Below are positions 44,892-55,175 of a stretch of 58,267 bases of DNA, piece by piece (positions within the stretch are counted from its first letter, which is position 1; each line of letters begins with the position of its first letter). The notes under the pieces were generated by a model, which made no database searches, had not been told where the DNA came from, and was given only the letters and a program-made list of their open reading frames with translations. A program made the position numbers and the translations under genes. The DNA is from Microdochium bolleyi (taxonomy: Eukaryota; Ascomycota; Sordariomycetes; Xylariales; Microdochiaceae): positions 5,652 through 63,918 of the forward strand of contig KQ964292.1 of the NCBI GenBank assembly GCA_001566295.1. The letters run 5' to 3'.

Positions 44892-46040
44892 ATGGTACGG
44901 GAGTGGAGGGGGGAACTAGTGCTTTCCCGGCTTAAACGAAGAGTGGTCCGCCTCGAGCCGGAGAAAGCGCGAAAGACTTTCTGCCCAGCATACATAAATG
45001 GCTCCCACACGCCAGTCCCATTGAAAAGTGCACAGGATGGCCAGCGCAGAACTTCAACATCACGGATCATGGCCATCCCAGCTCAGTATGCGAGGTACGC
45101 GGCCCCTAGTCGAGGGTCCATTACGTTGATTCTGGACTGCCAGCTCTCACAGAGAAAGGTGGCCACGGACGGCGACATCGACGAGACTGTACACCACCCG
45201 GTGGAAAACGCACTCCAGAAACTACCCCGCGAGATCAATCTGCAGATTCTGTCCCTGCTGGACATACCGACACTCTCAGGACTACGGCGCGCCAGCCTCG
45301 CAGCCAGGAACGCAATCGACTCCTTACTCGAGTACAAGGCTATCGCCCATCATGCGCCAAGTATTATCACGGGCATCCTTTCCATAAACGCCAACAACTT
45401 CAGCCTGCTGGAACTCTACCACATCCTGACCAAAGGAGCTCAGTGTGCTAGCTGCCGCCGACAGGGCTTTTACTTATATCTCATTACCTGCAAGAGAATC
45501 TGTCGACACTGCTTCACATCGAAGCTCGACTACCGCCCCATTCAAGAGAGCGACGCAATGCGAGAGACAGGTCTCTCCGAGGAAGATCTAGAACTGTTCC
45601 CGCACGTAGACAGTGTTCCGGGATGTTATGGGCAAGACCAATACGTCTCCAGACACAGGCTTAGGCTTTTCGACCGCCAGGCTCTATCACAACGCCACAT
45701 GTTGCACGAGCCGGTACCACAGGAGCGAACACTTATCCAGGAAGTGGTGGCAGACGCTTGTCGCTATATGGCCATTGTGTCAGCACCACTCCTGGGCGTG
45801 TCTTGTCGAGTTATAACCTCCTGTGACTGGGGCGTATACTGTCTCCGATGTAGGGGCAGTGAGCAGAACCGGGGCAGCTGCTATGACAAGTATACGCAAC
45901 AGGGGTTCACCGAGCATATGGAGAAGGAGGGTTCGCAGCACGGGAGGGAGCCATTTCGCCTGAATCCGAGACTAACAGACTTCCCGTATATGGCTTTAGA
46001 CCTTGACGAGCTGTTGTCCGCGGATTGGGCTAGGGTCTAA
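44892..46040 (+). CDS. F-box protein with Cys-rich segment (382 aa)
   Basis: The frame is open from ATG 44892 to TAA; an alternative start at ATG 45069 would drop 59 poorly conserved residues. The F-box is at about residues 106-145 (LPREINLQILSLLDIPTLSG, then RRASLAARNAIDSLL). A CASCRRQGF..CKRICRHCF pattern follows, typical of a fungal F-box subfamily in which the cysteines may bind zinc. A further CLRCRG lies near the C-terminus. The role is likely substrate recognition in an SCF ubiquitin ligase. No disruption is visible. Confidence 0.8.
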   Translation: MVREWRGELVLSRLKRRVVRLEPEKARKTFCPAYINGSHTPVPLKSAQDGQRRTSTSRIMAIPAQYARYAAPSRGSITLILDCQLSQRKVATDGDIDETVHHPVENALQKLPREINLQILSLLDIPTLSGLRRASLAARNAIDSLLEYKAIAHHAPSIITGILSINANNFSLLELYHILTKGAQCASCRRQGFYLYLITCKRICRHCFTSKLDYRPIQESDAMRETGLSEEDLELFPHVDSVPGCYGQDQYVSRHRLRLFDRQALSQRHMLHEPVPQERTLIQEVVADACRYMAIVSAPLLGVSCRVITSCDWGVYCLRCRGSEQNRGSCYDKYTQQGFTEHMEKEGSQHGREPFRLNPRLTDFPYMALDLDELLSADWARV

Positions 46041-46212
46041 ACCGCAGGGACGACTACAGGGAGCGTATCTGGAACAGGTTATGATTTTCTAGTCGCTGCG
46101 AGTGATATTCAGACGCTAGTCTAAGTCTAATGCAAGTTCATCAACTTACAAAACATACTTTTTCCCCATACAGAATAATAGTAGACCTTCCGTGCCACTA
46201 AGAAGCGCCAGA

Positions 46213-47247
46213 TTAAAGAGGCAAGAGAAGCGCTTTTGGCCTCTGCAGAGCCACGTCCAAACCCAGCAACCTCGCTCGCTCCCCGAAGTCATTAACTTCA
46301 GTAGCCACACGGTATTTGTACTGCAGAAAACCTGGCGGAAGTGTAATGGCCGAACAGGATATATGGCCGGGAGGCTTATGCTCCTGTCCGATGATCCCAA
46401 TAAGCAGGTAGAAGAGTGCCGATGGCGCTAGCTCGATCGTCTCTGGCTTTGGGAGTGGCCACAGGTCAAGCCTTGTCAAATGTTCCTCGATGAATCGAAG
46501 CATCCGCGTCTCGCAGTGTGTATTACTCCCGATAGTGTGCGCAAGGCAGGATTTTCGGCGAGAGCAGCCCCGGAGGAGATATAGTATTTCTTCGAGCTTG
46601 ATACATCGCTTGCGTCTAAGCTCATCTAAAGGCCGGTTAGTAACAAGCACAGCGCCAGTAACGAGAGTTTACTTACCGAGGATCCCTGGTGGAAGTACAG
46701 GTAGCCTATATAGATGGGCTCCGCGATTTGGAAAGTCCAGGATAAGTCGAGTAAGGACCAGCTCAAACTCTTTAAGACACCTAAACTTGAAGTAGATACA
46801 GCTGAGACGAAGGAACGTGTCTTCGTCTCGCCCCTCGATCCTGAGCGACGCCACCTACGACGCTGCGAAGGGTCGAAGAAGGGAGATGCAGTCGTACTTG
46901 TCAGCTACAACGACGAGGTCGTAGAGCCTGGACACGAATGAGGGATCGAACTGGCTGTAGGGTCGCAGGAGCACCTGCGTGCTATGCATGAGTCGGAGAA
47001 GGCATCCCATTGCTCTGGGATCGGTCTCTTCCAGTACGATTTGCTGGTGTCCAGACAAAGGCTCGTCGGCGAGTCGCGAGCGGAAAACGCTGGATGCTCT
47101 CTTGAGGGCACGGGAGCATACCCGAAACGCTGCGAAGGAAGGCTGTGGGGTGTCTTGGCGGCTGAGGACCACTACTCGAAGATCGCCATCAGAGTCAATG
47201 TCCTCGCTATCTTGAGGCGCACGTGTCCCTGCCGAAAGCTGCGACAT
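46213..47247 (-). pseudogene. BTB/POZ-domain gene with in-frame TAG
   Basis: BTB proteins dimerise and often link targets to Cul3 ubiquitin ligases. ATG 47247 opens exon 1 (to 46677). A 51-nt intron (46676-46626, GTAAGT..TTTAG, phase 1) leads to exon 2 (46625-46213). The BTB fold is visible in DLRVVVLSRQD, VCSRALKRASSVFRSRL and LYDLVVVADKYDCISLLRPF. Immediately after, TAG at 46857-46855 interrupts the frame, which then continues as VASLRIEGRDEDTFLRLSCI, the usual C-terminal half of this fungal group. Related proteins usually have Trp at this point, so TGG to TAG is the simplest explanation. Without the stop the protein would have 327 codons; as read it ends after 130. Confidence 0.75.
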
Positions 47248-47258
47248 GTTGCCAGGTG

Positions 47259-47260
<2 letters not shown>

Positions 47261-47314
<54 letters not shown>
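47261..47314 (+). repeat. six copies of ACGGCGATG
   Basis: Perfect 9-bp tandem array 13 bp upstream of the BTB start codon. On the gene strand it is in frame with the ATG and would read as repeated Ile-Ala-Val. Confidence 0.95.
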
Positions 47315-47315
<1 letters not shown>

Positions 47316-48599
47316 TGGACGCGAGATGTGGGATGGCGATATGGCACGCAGATGCTGTCGATTGGGTGAAGGCGAGCAGCCCGTCGTCAAGGTATGTTGT
47401 CGAAGCGAATGTGCGGTAGCGATGCGTACCTGGTGACGAGCCAGTTGGCTTTTGGGAAGAAGAGATGGATGCTGTGGACGGGAGAGTCGGATCAAGTATG
47501 GAGTCGGCAGGGATGGACCGTGTGGTCGGCCGCTCCTGCGAGGTGGTATCATTTTTCTGGATGTGTAGGAAAGACCGCCCGCGCAGCTGCCCAAGCGCAC
47601 ACTGCCGACTTGCATTACTGTCGCGGAGATCGGGAAAGTGCTGGCTGCGCTGCAGTTCAGATTGGCACAGTCGGTAACTGTACGAACTCGGAAACCGCGC
47701 CTCGGATGATCTGGAATCTGGCGAGTCTGCAGAAGAGGTTGGTGCCGTTACTCGTGTTGCCCTTGTCCTAGGGCAGACGCCTCGTCCTTGTCGCTCTCAT
47801 TGCGGCCGGCGAGGAGGAAGGCGACTTTCAAATTGACCGAAGCGACGACGATCATGGATCGAGTGGCACGCTGCGAGCCGTTCGCAGCCTCACTCGCAAA
47901 TCGACTCCGCAGCAGGTGCGACAGGCGCCTCTACAGAGCTCGAGAAGTCTTCTAGAAGAGCCGGAGACTGTGGCGGCGCAGTGCATCAGCCACGCAATAT
48001 AGCGATGGCGAGGTTGCCATTGCTACTCCGGCCTCGGCGACAGCGATTTACACTTTCCTAGGAGCCCTCCATCCTTCACATCCTCCACACCCCGCATCCG
48101 CCGACGCTGACTCGATCGATACGCTCGCTCTAACCTACACTTCGTCGCAGCGGACTTGACGCTGACGGCATCGGGGGCGTCAGCTGCAGGAGCATTGCCA
48201 ACAATGACGGACTAGGCACATTACTATCTTCAATAGGACGAGCCAGGGTTCATGGCTGTACGGGCGCTGCCCCCCGGCCCATCACGCGGCGGCATATGCA
48301 CGTTGTGTAGCTTGCCTGTTTATTTGCTTCCCCTGCTCGAGTCCCAACCGCTGCCGTTCCTGAAGCTCATTCCTCGCCATATAATCGTCACAGCGGTTGT
48401 AGCTATGTTGCAGCTGATCGCGGTAGGATGTACCGAGGTTGTGTAGCGACCCTGTGTATGGAAACTGGGTGACTTGATCGCTGTGAATGTACGCCAAATC
48501 TTGATAACCTGGGCAGCCATGCAACTAGATAGCTGACTACTACACGCTAGCTGTGGCCCAGCTCGGACCTATGTTTCCAGATTAGAGCGGAGGAATAGA

Positions 48600-48600
<1 letters not shown>

Positions 48601-48630
<30 letters not shown>
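48601..48630 (+). repeat. homopolymer tract, 30 C
   Basis: An uninterrupted run of 30 C lies between AATAGAT and GGTTGCG, about 100 bp upstream of the start of the gene at 48733. Confidence 0.9.
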
Positions 48631-48633
<3 letters not shown>

Positions 48634-48732
48634 TGCGATTATATATCACGCCTAGAATCTCCATTTTAATTTCGATACGACCTCTCCTACACTTCCGCAT
48701 CTAGCAGCACCACCGAATCACGATCTTCGGCC

Positions 48733-49539
48733 ATGCCAGACTTCTTCTTCCTCCCGACTGTGGCCCGCGCCACGATATGGGGTTTCGTTACCGACAGCGA
48801 CGACTGCAGGACGGGCAGCCCAATATACCACTCAACCAGCGACGAGGGGAACTTCGTAATCCAGAAGCCGCAGCTCAAACACGAGTTCAAGATCAGGCGA
48901 GATGGAAGGTCAACGATTTTCGAGCGCAAGTGGCTACTGACGTCCAAGGCATTTGCCCTCGATTTCTTTGAGTGCTTACGACCACACATCATCTTCTACA
49001 ACGAGGGTAACGACCCTGAATCGATCCATAGCTTCTGTGAGAAGCTCTACCGCTTCTATCCGCAGTCGAAAATCTCAGGCGGGTTTCACTTTCGACTCAG
49101 AACGCCAATCTTGCACCAGACTGGCACCTGGTACGATTTCGAACTGGACCCTGTACGCGACGTCCCTATGGCGCACTGGGTCTGGCTGAGAGACGGGTTC
49201 TTCCGACCCTGGATCGCGGAGCTCATAGCCAGCCAGCTGGAATGGCAATCCATTATCATCAACCTCCATACGCAACTTGCCTACCCTGGCATGCTCCGAC
49301 AGGCCGTGCAGCCCTTCTGGCCCTCGGACATTCACACCAGCGTCCTGTTCTTCGATCTCGAGATCCCGCGCCCAATCAGACAGCATGCCATCATTGGTGG
49401 GCTGTATGCCTACGACACAGGCGAGAGGCAGCGATCAAGTCCTCTGCCTCCTAGCCGGTTGGCATTGTCAAGGAGCTCGCGAACAGTAGACAAGGCAATC
49501 ATACTCCAAACGCTCGCCGTGCTGGAGTGCCCGTTGTAG
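48733..49539 (+). CDS. hypothetical protein (268 aa)
   Basis: An intact frame starts at ATG 48733 (context GGCCATGCC) and ends at TAG. The protein is rich in Phe, Trp and His with regular secondary structure (FHFRLRTPILHQTGTWYDFEL, AHWVWLRDGFFRPWIAELIA). It has no signal peptide or membrane helix. It could belong to the large fungal group of F-box-like or uncharacterised cytoplasmic proteins, but no motif decides this. Confidence 0.65.
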   Translation: MPDFFFLPTVARATIWGFVTDSDDCRTGSPIYHSTSDEGNFVIQKPQLKHEFKIRRDGRSTIFERKWLLTSKAFALDFFECLRPHIIFYNEGNDPESIHSFCEKLYRFYPQSKISGGFHFRLRTPILHQTGTWYDFELDPVRDVPMAHWVWLRDGFFRPWIAELIASQLEWQSIIINLHTQLAYPGMLRQAVQPFWPSDIHTSVLFFDLEIPRPIRQHAIIGGLYAYDTGERQRSSPLPPSRLALSRSSRTVDKAIILQTLAVLECPL

Positions 49540-51763
49540 ACAACTCGTGGGTGTGCGGGTAGCGACGCGTTACTTCCCAGCCCTCACTCGCTGAATCAGC
49601 ATCCTATGGCGGCGAGGTCCAGTGCTGATCAAATGACCTACGGGCGGCCGAGCTCGGAAGCAGCTCTAAACAATCGCACGAGAATCAACGGCGTCCCAAC
49701 GGCTCAGAGGGCTCCCGCCGATGGCTTATAACGGAGCATTTGATTAATCCAGGCACCCAGATTTTTCCCTACTAGCGTTACCTACCTCAAGGCCGAAGTG
49801 TAACTTCTCCGACGAGGAGATCGCGAAATCTAAAGCAGCAGCGGGAAGCTACGCCGGCCGACGGTGGTACACGCGCTTTTAGATGTGTGGGGCGATTGAT
49901 TGTTAATACTCTTCCTTTCATACGTACCTTATGAGATTTTTCTGCCTATGTAAAGACTATATATTTTGTGACTCCCTATGCGTGGTGTTGAGCACTACGA
50001 TAGTCTTCGGGCAGGCCCTCGGAGCGAGACTCATGAAGACGCCGGACGCCCTCTGGCGGCCATCATGAGCAGCCGCTACCTAAAAGGCACTTCCAGAAGC
50101 GGGTATCGGCGCTTAAACGAGGCCGCGAACCGGTTTCAGTGTATGTTTCACCTCTAGCACACTACCCGGGTTTTTCAGGGAGGGCACTAGCCGCAATATC
50201 GACGAGAGGAAGGTCGACAACAGAGACGTTATGGTCTAAAAGGAGATCTCGTGGCTGTGATTCACAGAGAGAAGTTCACAGCCGTATGGCTCGCGAGGAG
50301 AGCCAACAAGACCTGGGGATCTATATGCGAACAGTCGGACTGCATAAGCGGCCGTCTTCTCCTTCCGAAATAATCCCCGGATGTTCCAGCCGCATAGGTG
50401 TGCAGATAGGTGCCACTACCGGGGAGGAAGGTATAAATGGGCTACTACGATGGTAGCGAGGCAGTGCAATGTTAAATGAATGAGAGAAGTACGATAATCT
50501 GGGACAGATTGTATTTCGAGGGCTGCCCGGCTAGCTCATCTCTTCTCTACACAGCTGAAAGTCCGAATAAGTGAATATATTCGCCAACACGATAAAAGCG
50601 TGCCGCAGAGTCATTGTTATAGAGAACTTCGCTATACTATACGCATAAAGCCGCCGCGTTTCCAGATGCTCGGCGACCAGGGGATCGCAGACACTGTGCT
50701 CATGCGACGGCGCCAGGACGCCGGATGGCTGGCAAGAGGTTTGTTGATGTAGTCGGATACCCCCTTGGATCGACGGCTTTGAGGCGGCTGTTCAGAGACC
50801 TGAGAAGCCGACACGTAAGAAATGAATCATAGTTACGTGGCATATGTATCTGGAGGAAGAAATAGTGGAATTAAGGTATTAGAATATTTAGAGTGCTGCC
50901 TACGGATCTCGGTCCACCGAGACACAGAATGTGAGGGTAAGCAATCCTAACATTGTTGGCGCAGAAGGCTACACGGGGTGCGCGTGGGTTCGATGGACGC
51001 GAGGACCTGTGATCCGTCAAACACGCTATGCTGGCGATCAGAGCGCTTGACACAGGAAGATATCGAGACGACGAAACACGTGGCTGTCGGTGCACGGGGA
51101 CGATCCGACCTCCTCCACCAGCTGCGCAGGAGAAATTGGCTACGACGACTTCAAGAAGGGTGCATCCGACTGCTCACAGCATCGTAGAAGGGCAAGCAGG
51201 CGGATTGCCGAGGCATGCCGACAGAAGGGCCGCGCCAGTCTGCTCGCCGTCACGATCTAGAACACTAGCGAGGTAGCGGGCCCTGGCTCTAGTCTGGCCC
51301 TCCACATACAGTGTTCACCGCTAACCTCCGTCCTGGAGTCGATGACAGAACAAGCCAGGTCTATGAGTGCAGATTCGTGGGAGGACATGGTGCCGATATC
51401 AGTAGGGTGGCCTAGGTTTCGTGTCCGCGAGCTCCGAGGCTGGTCTTCGCCATTCGCCTATCAAAGGAACTTGTTGCCTCCGTGCACAAGTACGTCGCTG
51501 GCTTCCCAAGCTGCCGCCATACGCAACGGGTCGCCAACGACGACATAGTCCTTGTGATCCACTATGTATTTGGAGTACGCATTCTGATGGTGGAGACGTC
51601 GCGAGCGAAAACTGGAAGACAGCCGCAGGAGCCTGGAACGGATGTCGTCGCGACCCAAAACAAGCTGACGGCCGTAGCAGCAGCCCCTGTTGGCCAGACC
51701 TCGGGACCCCCACGAGCACACTCGCCGAGGACGAAGGTCTTACCTTCGGCAGTATGATAGGCG
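49540..51763. other. intergenic or decayed, no supported gene
   Basis: Frames are short and mostly lack ATG. A minus-strand stretch over 51720-51461 includes a protein-like run (YSKYIVDHKDYVVVGDPLRM) in the frame of the broken gene upstream and may be its decayed 3' part. Confidence 0.4.
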
Positions 51764-52569
51764 CTATAAAGGTGCCGAGTATGAAGAACGAGTTGGATCC
51801 TCAAGGAGGGGAGATTGAGCATAGTCGTACAGCGGGGTGGCATCTTCCTCGTGCTCGTACAGTGTCATCTCGTCCAGTCGCTCCAGCCTGGCCAGTCGTG
51901 CTTCCAGATCAGGCACGGACGCTGGGTCGAGCTTGCCATCGGCATTGGATCTGTAGTAGAAATCGACCCGGAATACCAGCTCGCGGAGTTCTCCAGATCC
52001 TGAGAGGAGAGACAGGACGTGGTTATAGAGGTGGTTCTCCAACCGGTTGCGCAAGGGGGCAACGCTGACAAAGGCTGGCGCGGCGAGGCAGGCGTATAAT
52101 GGCTCGTCATGTTCAAATTCCTAGAGAGAGGGTCCAACATAAAGATCGCGTATCTGAGCGAGAGCCGCCGGGGTGTGACACGCTAGAAACTGGTGGAGAT
52201 GCCGAGGGCAATCGAAGAAGTGACGGACGGCCGAGATGGCGCGTAGCCTACTGCCTCCCCCCCGAAGAATGTAGTCTTAAGATCGTGGATGAGCTGGACC
52301 CTCTCGGCGCAAGAGTGCTCGCATAGATGGATGCCAGCCATCCATACCTTGCCGGCCGAGTCGGTGGGCGGATATAATAGTAGAATGGCAACGTAGAGAA
52401 GATAATAAACCGGGGAGAAACAGTAACTGTCTGGAAAAACGACGCGTCGAATTGTTCTCAATATCGCAAGATAGGAGGAATTTAGCGCGGCGTCTATGAT
52501 CTTGTTCTGTTTTCGTTTGCTAGAGCTGTAATGATTATAAGGGTGTTCGGTGGCCTCTGACGTAGTCAT
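51764..52569 (-). pseudogene. broken hypothetical gene (frameshift and TAG)
   Basis: ATG 52569 opens a frame containing a hydrophobic VYYLLYVAILLLYPP segment and AERVQLIHDLKTTFF. At a run of seven G on the coding strand (52263-52257) the protein-like reading moves to the next frame: LRAISAVRHFFDCPRHLHQF, then ALAQIRDLYVGPSL. TAG 52123-52121 then interrupts it and the same frame continues EFEHDEPLYACLAAPAFVSV and on to 51764. The pieces read as one protein of about 268 codons with a one-base slip in a homopolymer and one nonsense codon. CTCTCTCTAG could alternatively be an intron acceptor. Family unknown. Confidence 0.5.
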
Positions 52570-52779
52570 TCATGCTTTCAGCTGATACTTAGTAGAGCAG
52601 GCGGCTTTCTCGTAATTGTATTGTGTAAGATACGTCCTAGTGTGTCTTGTAGAGAGGAATGAGTCACATTAGCGCAAAATTTTCACATTATGAACACCTT
52701 TATCAATGACTATTCACAACGCTGTTCGTAGTAGCTATAAATACTAAGAACCTTTTACGAGCTTAAAGCAGCCTAGAAG

Positions 52780-53524
52780 ATGCCCTCGCTCCCCCCGAAA
52801 TCAGTCTGGCTTGCCATCGCCCCAAGCTTCATCGTGGCTCTTCTCTTCATTGCAATTCTCGCGACTAAAGAACATGAAACAAGTGGTCTGGTTTCCATAC
52901 AGGTGAGCATGGTCCGGAACATGAATCAGCAAGACACTAACCAATGCACAGCTTCACCTGGCCCGAATGCGTCGCGATGTCGTCATGACGCCTCCTGGGT
53001 TCTTAGAACAACTGAATGGGATAGAGGGTCCGATTACCAGTCTTGCTGCGCAAGCTACCTCTGTGGCCGGGGCAGCCAGTGCCCAGGCAACCTCGATTGT
53101 AGCAGACCTAACAGAAAATGCTACTGCGCTCGCATCGACTACCTTACAGAATCTACTAGCTTCGAAGTATTCGCTAGGAACCAGGTTTGCATGCGCAGGA
53201 TCGAGTTGCTCTAGTTTTAGGGCCGTCGAGGGGACTGCCATCCTTGGCTTAGTTTTAGCCGCTACCACTACTGTTATGGTTTTGATCTCTTCATCATCGT
53301 TGATCGTAAAGTTTGTGGCATTAGGTTTTGCCTTAATCTCCCTCCTCTCATGCGCCGGATTGGCGCTATGCTCGATAGTAATTTACCTACTGGGCCAGTT
53401 AGTATCTCAGGCTACTCAGATAGACGTACAGATGGGTCCGGTCTATGGGCTATCCGTTTCTTGTTTTGTCATGTCCCTCATCGGATTTGTAGCCGTTATT
53501 TTCTGGATTTTTTCTAATAGGTAG
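52780..53524 (+). CDS. SUR7/PalI-like four-helix membrane protein (231 aa)
   Basis: Exon 1 (52780-52902) and exon 2 (52952-53524) join in phase 0 across a 49-nt intron with GTGAGC, CTAACC and ACAG. Helix 1 is at residues 9-28 (VWLAIAPSFIVALLFIAILA). A long extracytoplasmic region of about 110 residues follows, with two Cys (FACAGSSC). Three more helices complete the protein (TAILGLVLAATTTVMVL; KFVALGFALISLLSCAG; YGLSVSCFVMSLIGFVAVIF). This topology is that of the fungal SUR7/PalI family of plasma-membrane proteins (cortical patches, pH sensing). Assignment rests on topology rather than a sharp motif. Confidence 0.65.
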
Positions 53525-54323
53525 CTTCTCATACTATGTACTGGTAGAATAGTCTGTATAGGTTACGAAATGTATAGTAGCGTATTGTCTCAAGGTTGGA
53601 AAGGGTTAGTTCTAGAAGCCTCATGGCTCCACTGCTTCGTAAAGGACTATATCAAGGTAGATAGGCTAATCTAGTACATTTACAGATACTACTGGAGCCT
53701 CAGGCTTGAAGAAATTTAGCTCTTTAATTCAACTCTTTAATATTAGGAAATACTGGCCCCTGCTTACGAATTATTTTTACAAGAGTACCACCATATTTTC
53801 TAAGAACTTCTTGAATTTTCCACAGCTGATAGACATATGACCACTTTTCAAAGTCTGGGCCAAGGCAGGGATAGACATCCGGGTTTTGAAACAGGTAGTA
53901 CCACCCAGAACATGCGCCTATGTCAGAGAAGCCTCGAGAACTCTAAAGCCCTCGGAGCCAAGGACGAGGACGAGAGTCTCGTCCCGTATCTAGCTCGCAC
54001 TAATATTGAGGACGTACTCTAGCTCAGGGCGACACCTTTGTGGACTCAGCAGTAGTGATTCCGAGAGAGCCTATCTGACACAACAAATTACCTGGTGCTG
54101 AAGAGCTTCGGCTTGAGGGTGCCTGACGTTACAAGCGAAGATGGTAAGACATGGCTAGTATAGTATCGGAACTGCTAGATCCCGCCGCCAATAGTAAGTA
54201 ACTGCTCTCGCGACACGCTCCTTCAGCGGAAATGGACTGACCTTTGGATAATAGACGACGAGAGAAGTTTGTGAGTAAGCGCGTAGCAGCGCTTGTTAAA
54301 CGTTGTGTTATATATAGTGTTAT
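53525..54323. other. intergenic with a minus-strand coding relic
   Basis: It contains the AT-rich 3' flank of the SUR7-like gene and a decayed gene on the minus strand (53724-54110). Confidence 0.45.
53724..54110 (-). pseudogene. decayed gene fragment, unknown family
   Basis: The minus frame from 53942 to TAA 53726-53724 reads well as protein (GWYYLFQNPDVYPCLGPDF, EKWSYVYQLWKIQEVL). It begins after TTTAG, a possible splice acceptor. A second minus frame just upstream reads RPELEYVLNISAS, a TAG (53992-53990), then IRDETLVLVLGSEGFRVLEAS. Together they look like the C-terminal 110 residues of one protein broken by a frame change and a TAG. No start is identified. Confidence 0.4.
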
Positions 54324-55175
54324 TCAGCACGAGATCCTACCTTCACGGTCTCGAATATTACTCTCGTCCCGAAGAAATATACACTCTAGCTGACTTTTGG
54401 TTCTTGCTAATGGGATCTTAGGATTATGACTTGGCGGCGTAGGTTCGAGATATGGGCGTCTGGTTAAACTAGTCCCAGCACCCTGGAGCGGGATGGTGTC
54501 GTCTTCCTTACTTCGGAGACCCTTGAATATTCCATCGGGTACCGGGCACTTATCAAAGTCGATGATCGTACCTTGAACGTCAATGCAGCAAGTGATGACC
54601 GTGCTTGACGAGCGTAAGCCCTGAGATATACTAGAGCTTTTGCCGCTCTCCGGCCAGGGCCATGCTGGAGACGTATGTCGTGGATGTAGCAAAGGCTGGA
54701 CCTGAATGCCTTGTCGCCGCCAGCCTGAAGCCATTGTTGACGCTGTGGTGGGGCTGTGACGCGCCGCAGAAGAGGCGGCACTTCTAGCCAGTAGAGGCTG
54801 GATTGCTGCTGGTGCGCATCCATCACAGCTCGAATGTCTCTCTTCGTGTGTTGCCGTTGAACTCATGCTAAGTTGCATCAGCGATGGACCACATCTACGC
54901 AGCCCTTGCGCATTCTGGGCATTATCATCCGGTTCGATGACACGAGCAATGCCGCTGGAGCTAGCCGCGGGAGCATGAGAGTTGAGGCGTCGTGACGTCG
55001 TAGCTCGACGCCGTATTGCAGTAGATGCAACAACTAGGCCAGGCTTCTTATGCTTCGGGGCACCAGACCTTATGCGCCCCTGTAAAGACTTGATATTTGA
55101 TGGTACAGCTTCTGTTGGAGCTGCTTGTCCAGTTATTCTGGTGCTCCTGGACAACTCTTGCTCTTCTGAGTCCAT
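54324..55175 (-). CDS. hypothetical Ser/Arg-rich protein (283 aa)
   Basis: The frame is open from ATG 55175 to TGA. The composition is Ser, Arg, Pro and Thr-rich and probably disordered, with basic runs (KHKKPG; IRRRATTSRR). The part around residues 195-225 (STVITCCIDVQGTIIDFDKC) is the only globular-looking piece. No domain is recognised. It could be nuclear. A competing shorter frame lies on the same strand over 54464-54826. Confidence 0.45.
   Translation of the reverse strand: MDSEEQELSRSTRITGQAAPTEAVPSNIKSLQGRIRSGAPKHKKPGLVVASTAIRRRATTSRRLNSHAPAASSSGIARVIEPDDNAQNAQGLRRCGPSLMQLSMSSTATHEERHSSCDGCAPAAIQPLLARSAASSAARHSPTTASTMASGWRRQGIQVQPLLHPRHTSPAWPWPESGKSSSISQGLRSSSTVITCCIDVQGTIIDFDKCPVPDGIFKGLRSKEDDTIPLQGAGTSLTRRPYLEPTPPSHNPKIPLARTKSQLECIFLRDESNIRDREGRISC

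Larger units (their letters stand above)
47248..48732. other. intergenic with a 9-bp tandem repeat and a C tract
   Basis: No gene is supported. It holds the BTB upstream region, a 9-bp array at 47261-47314 and the C homopolymer at 48601-48630 just before the next gene. Confidence 0.45.

Noticed and set aside
47261..47314. CRISPR-like array
   Set aside because: It is a simple 9-bp tandem repeat without spacers in a eukaryotic leader.
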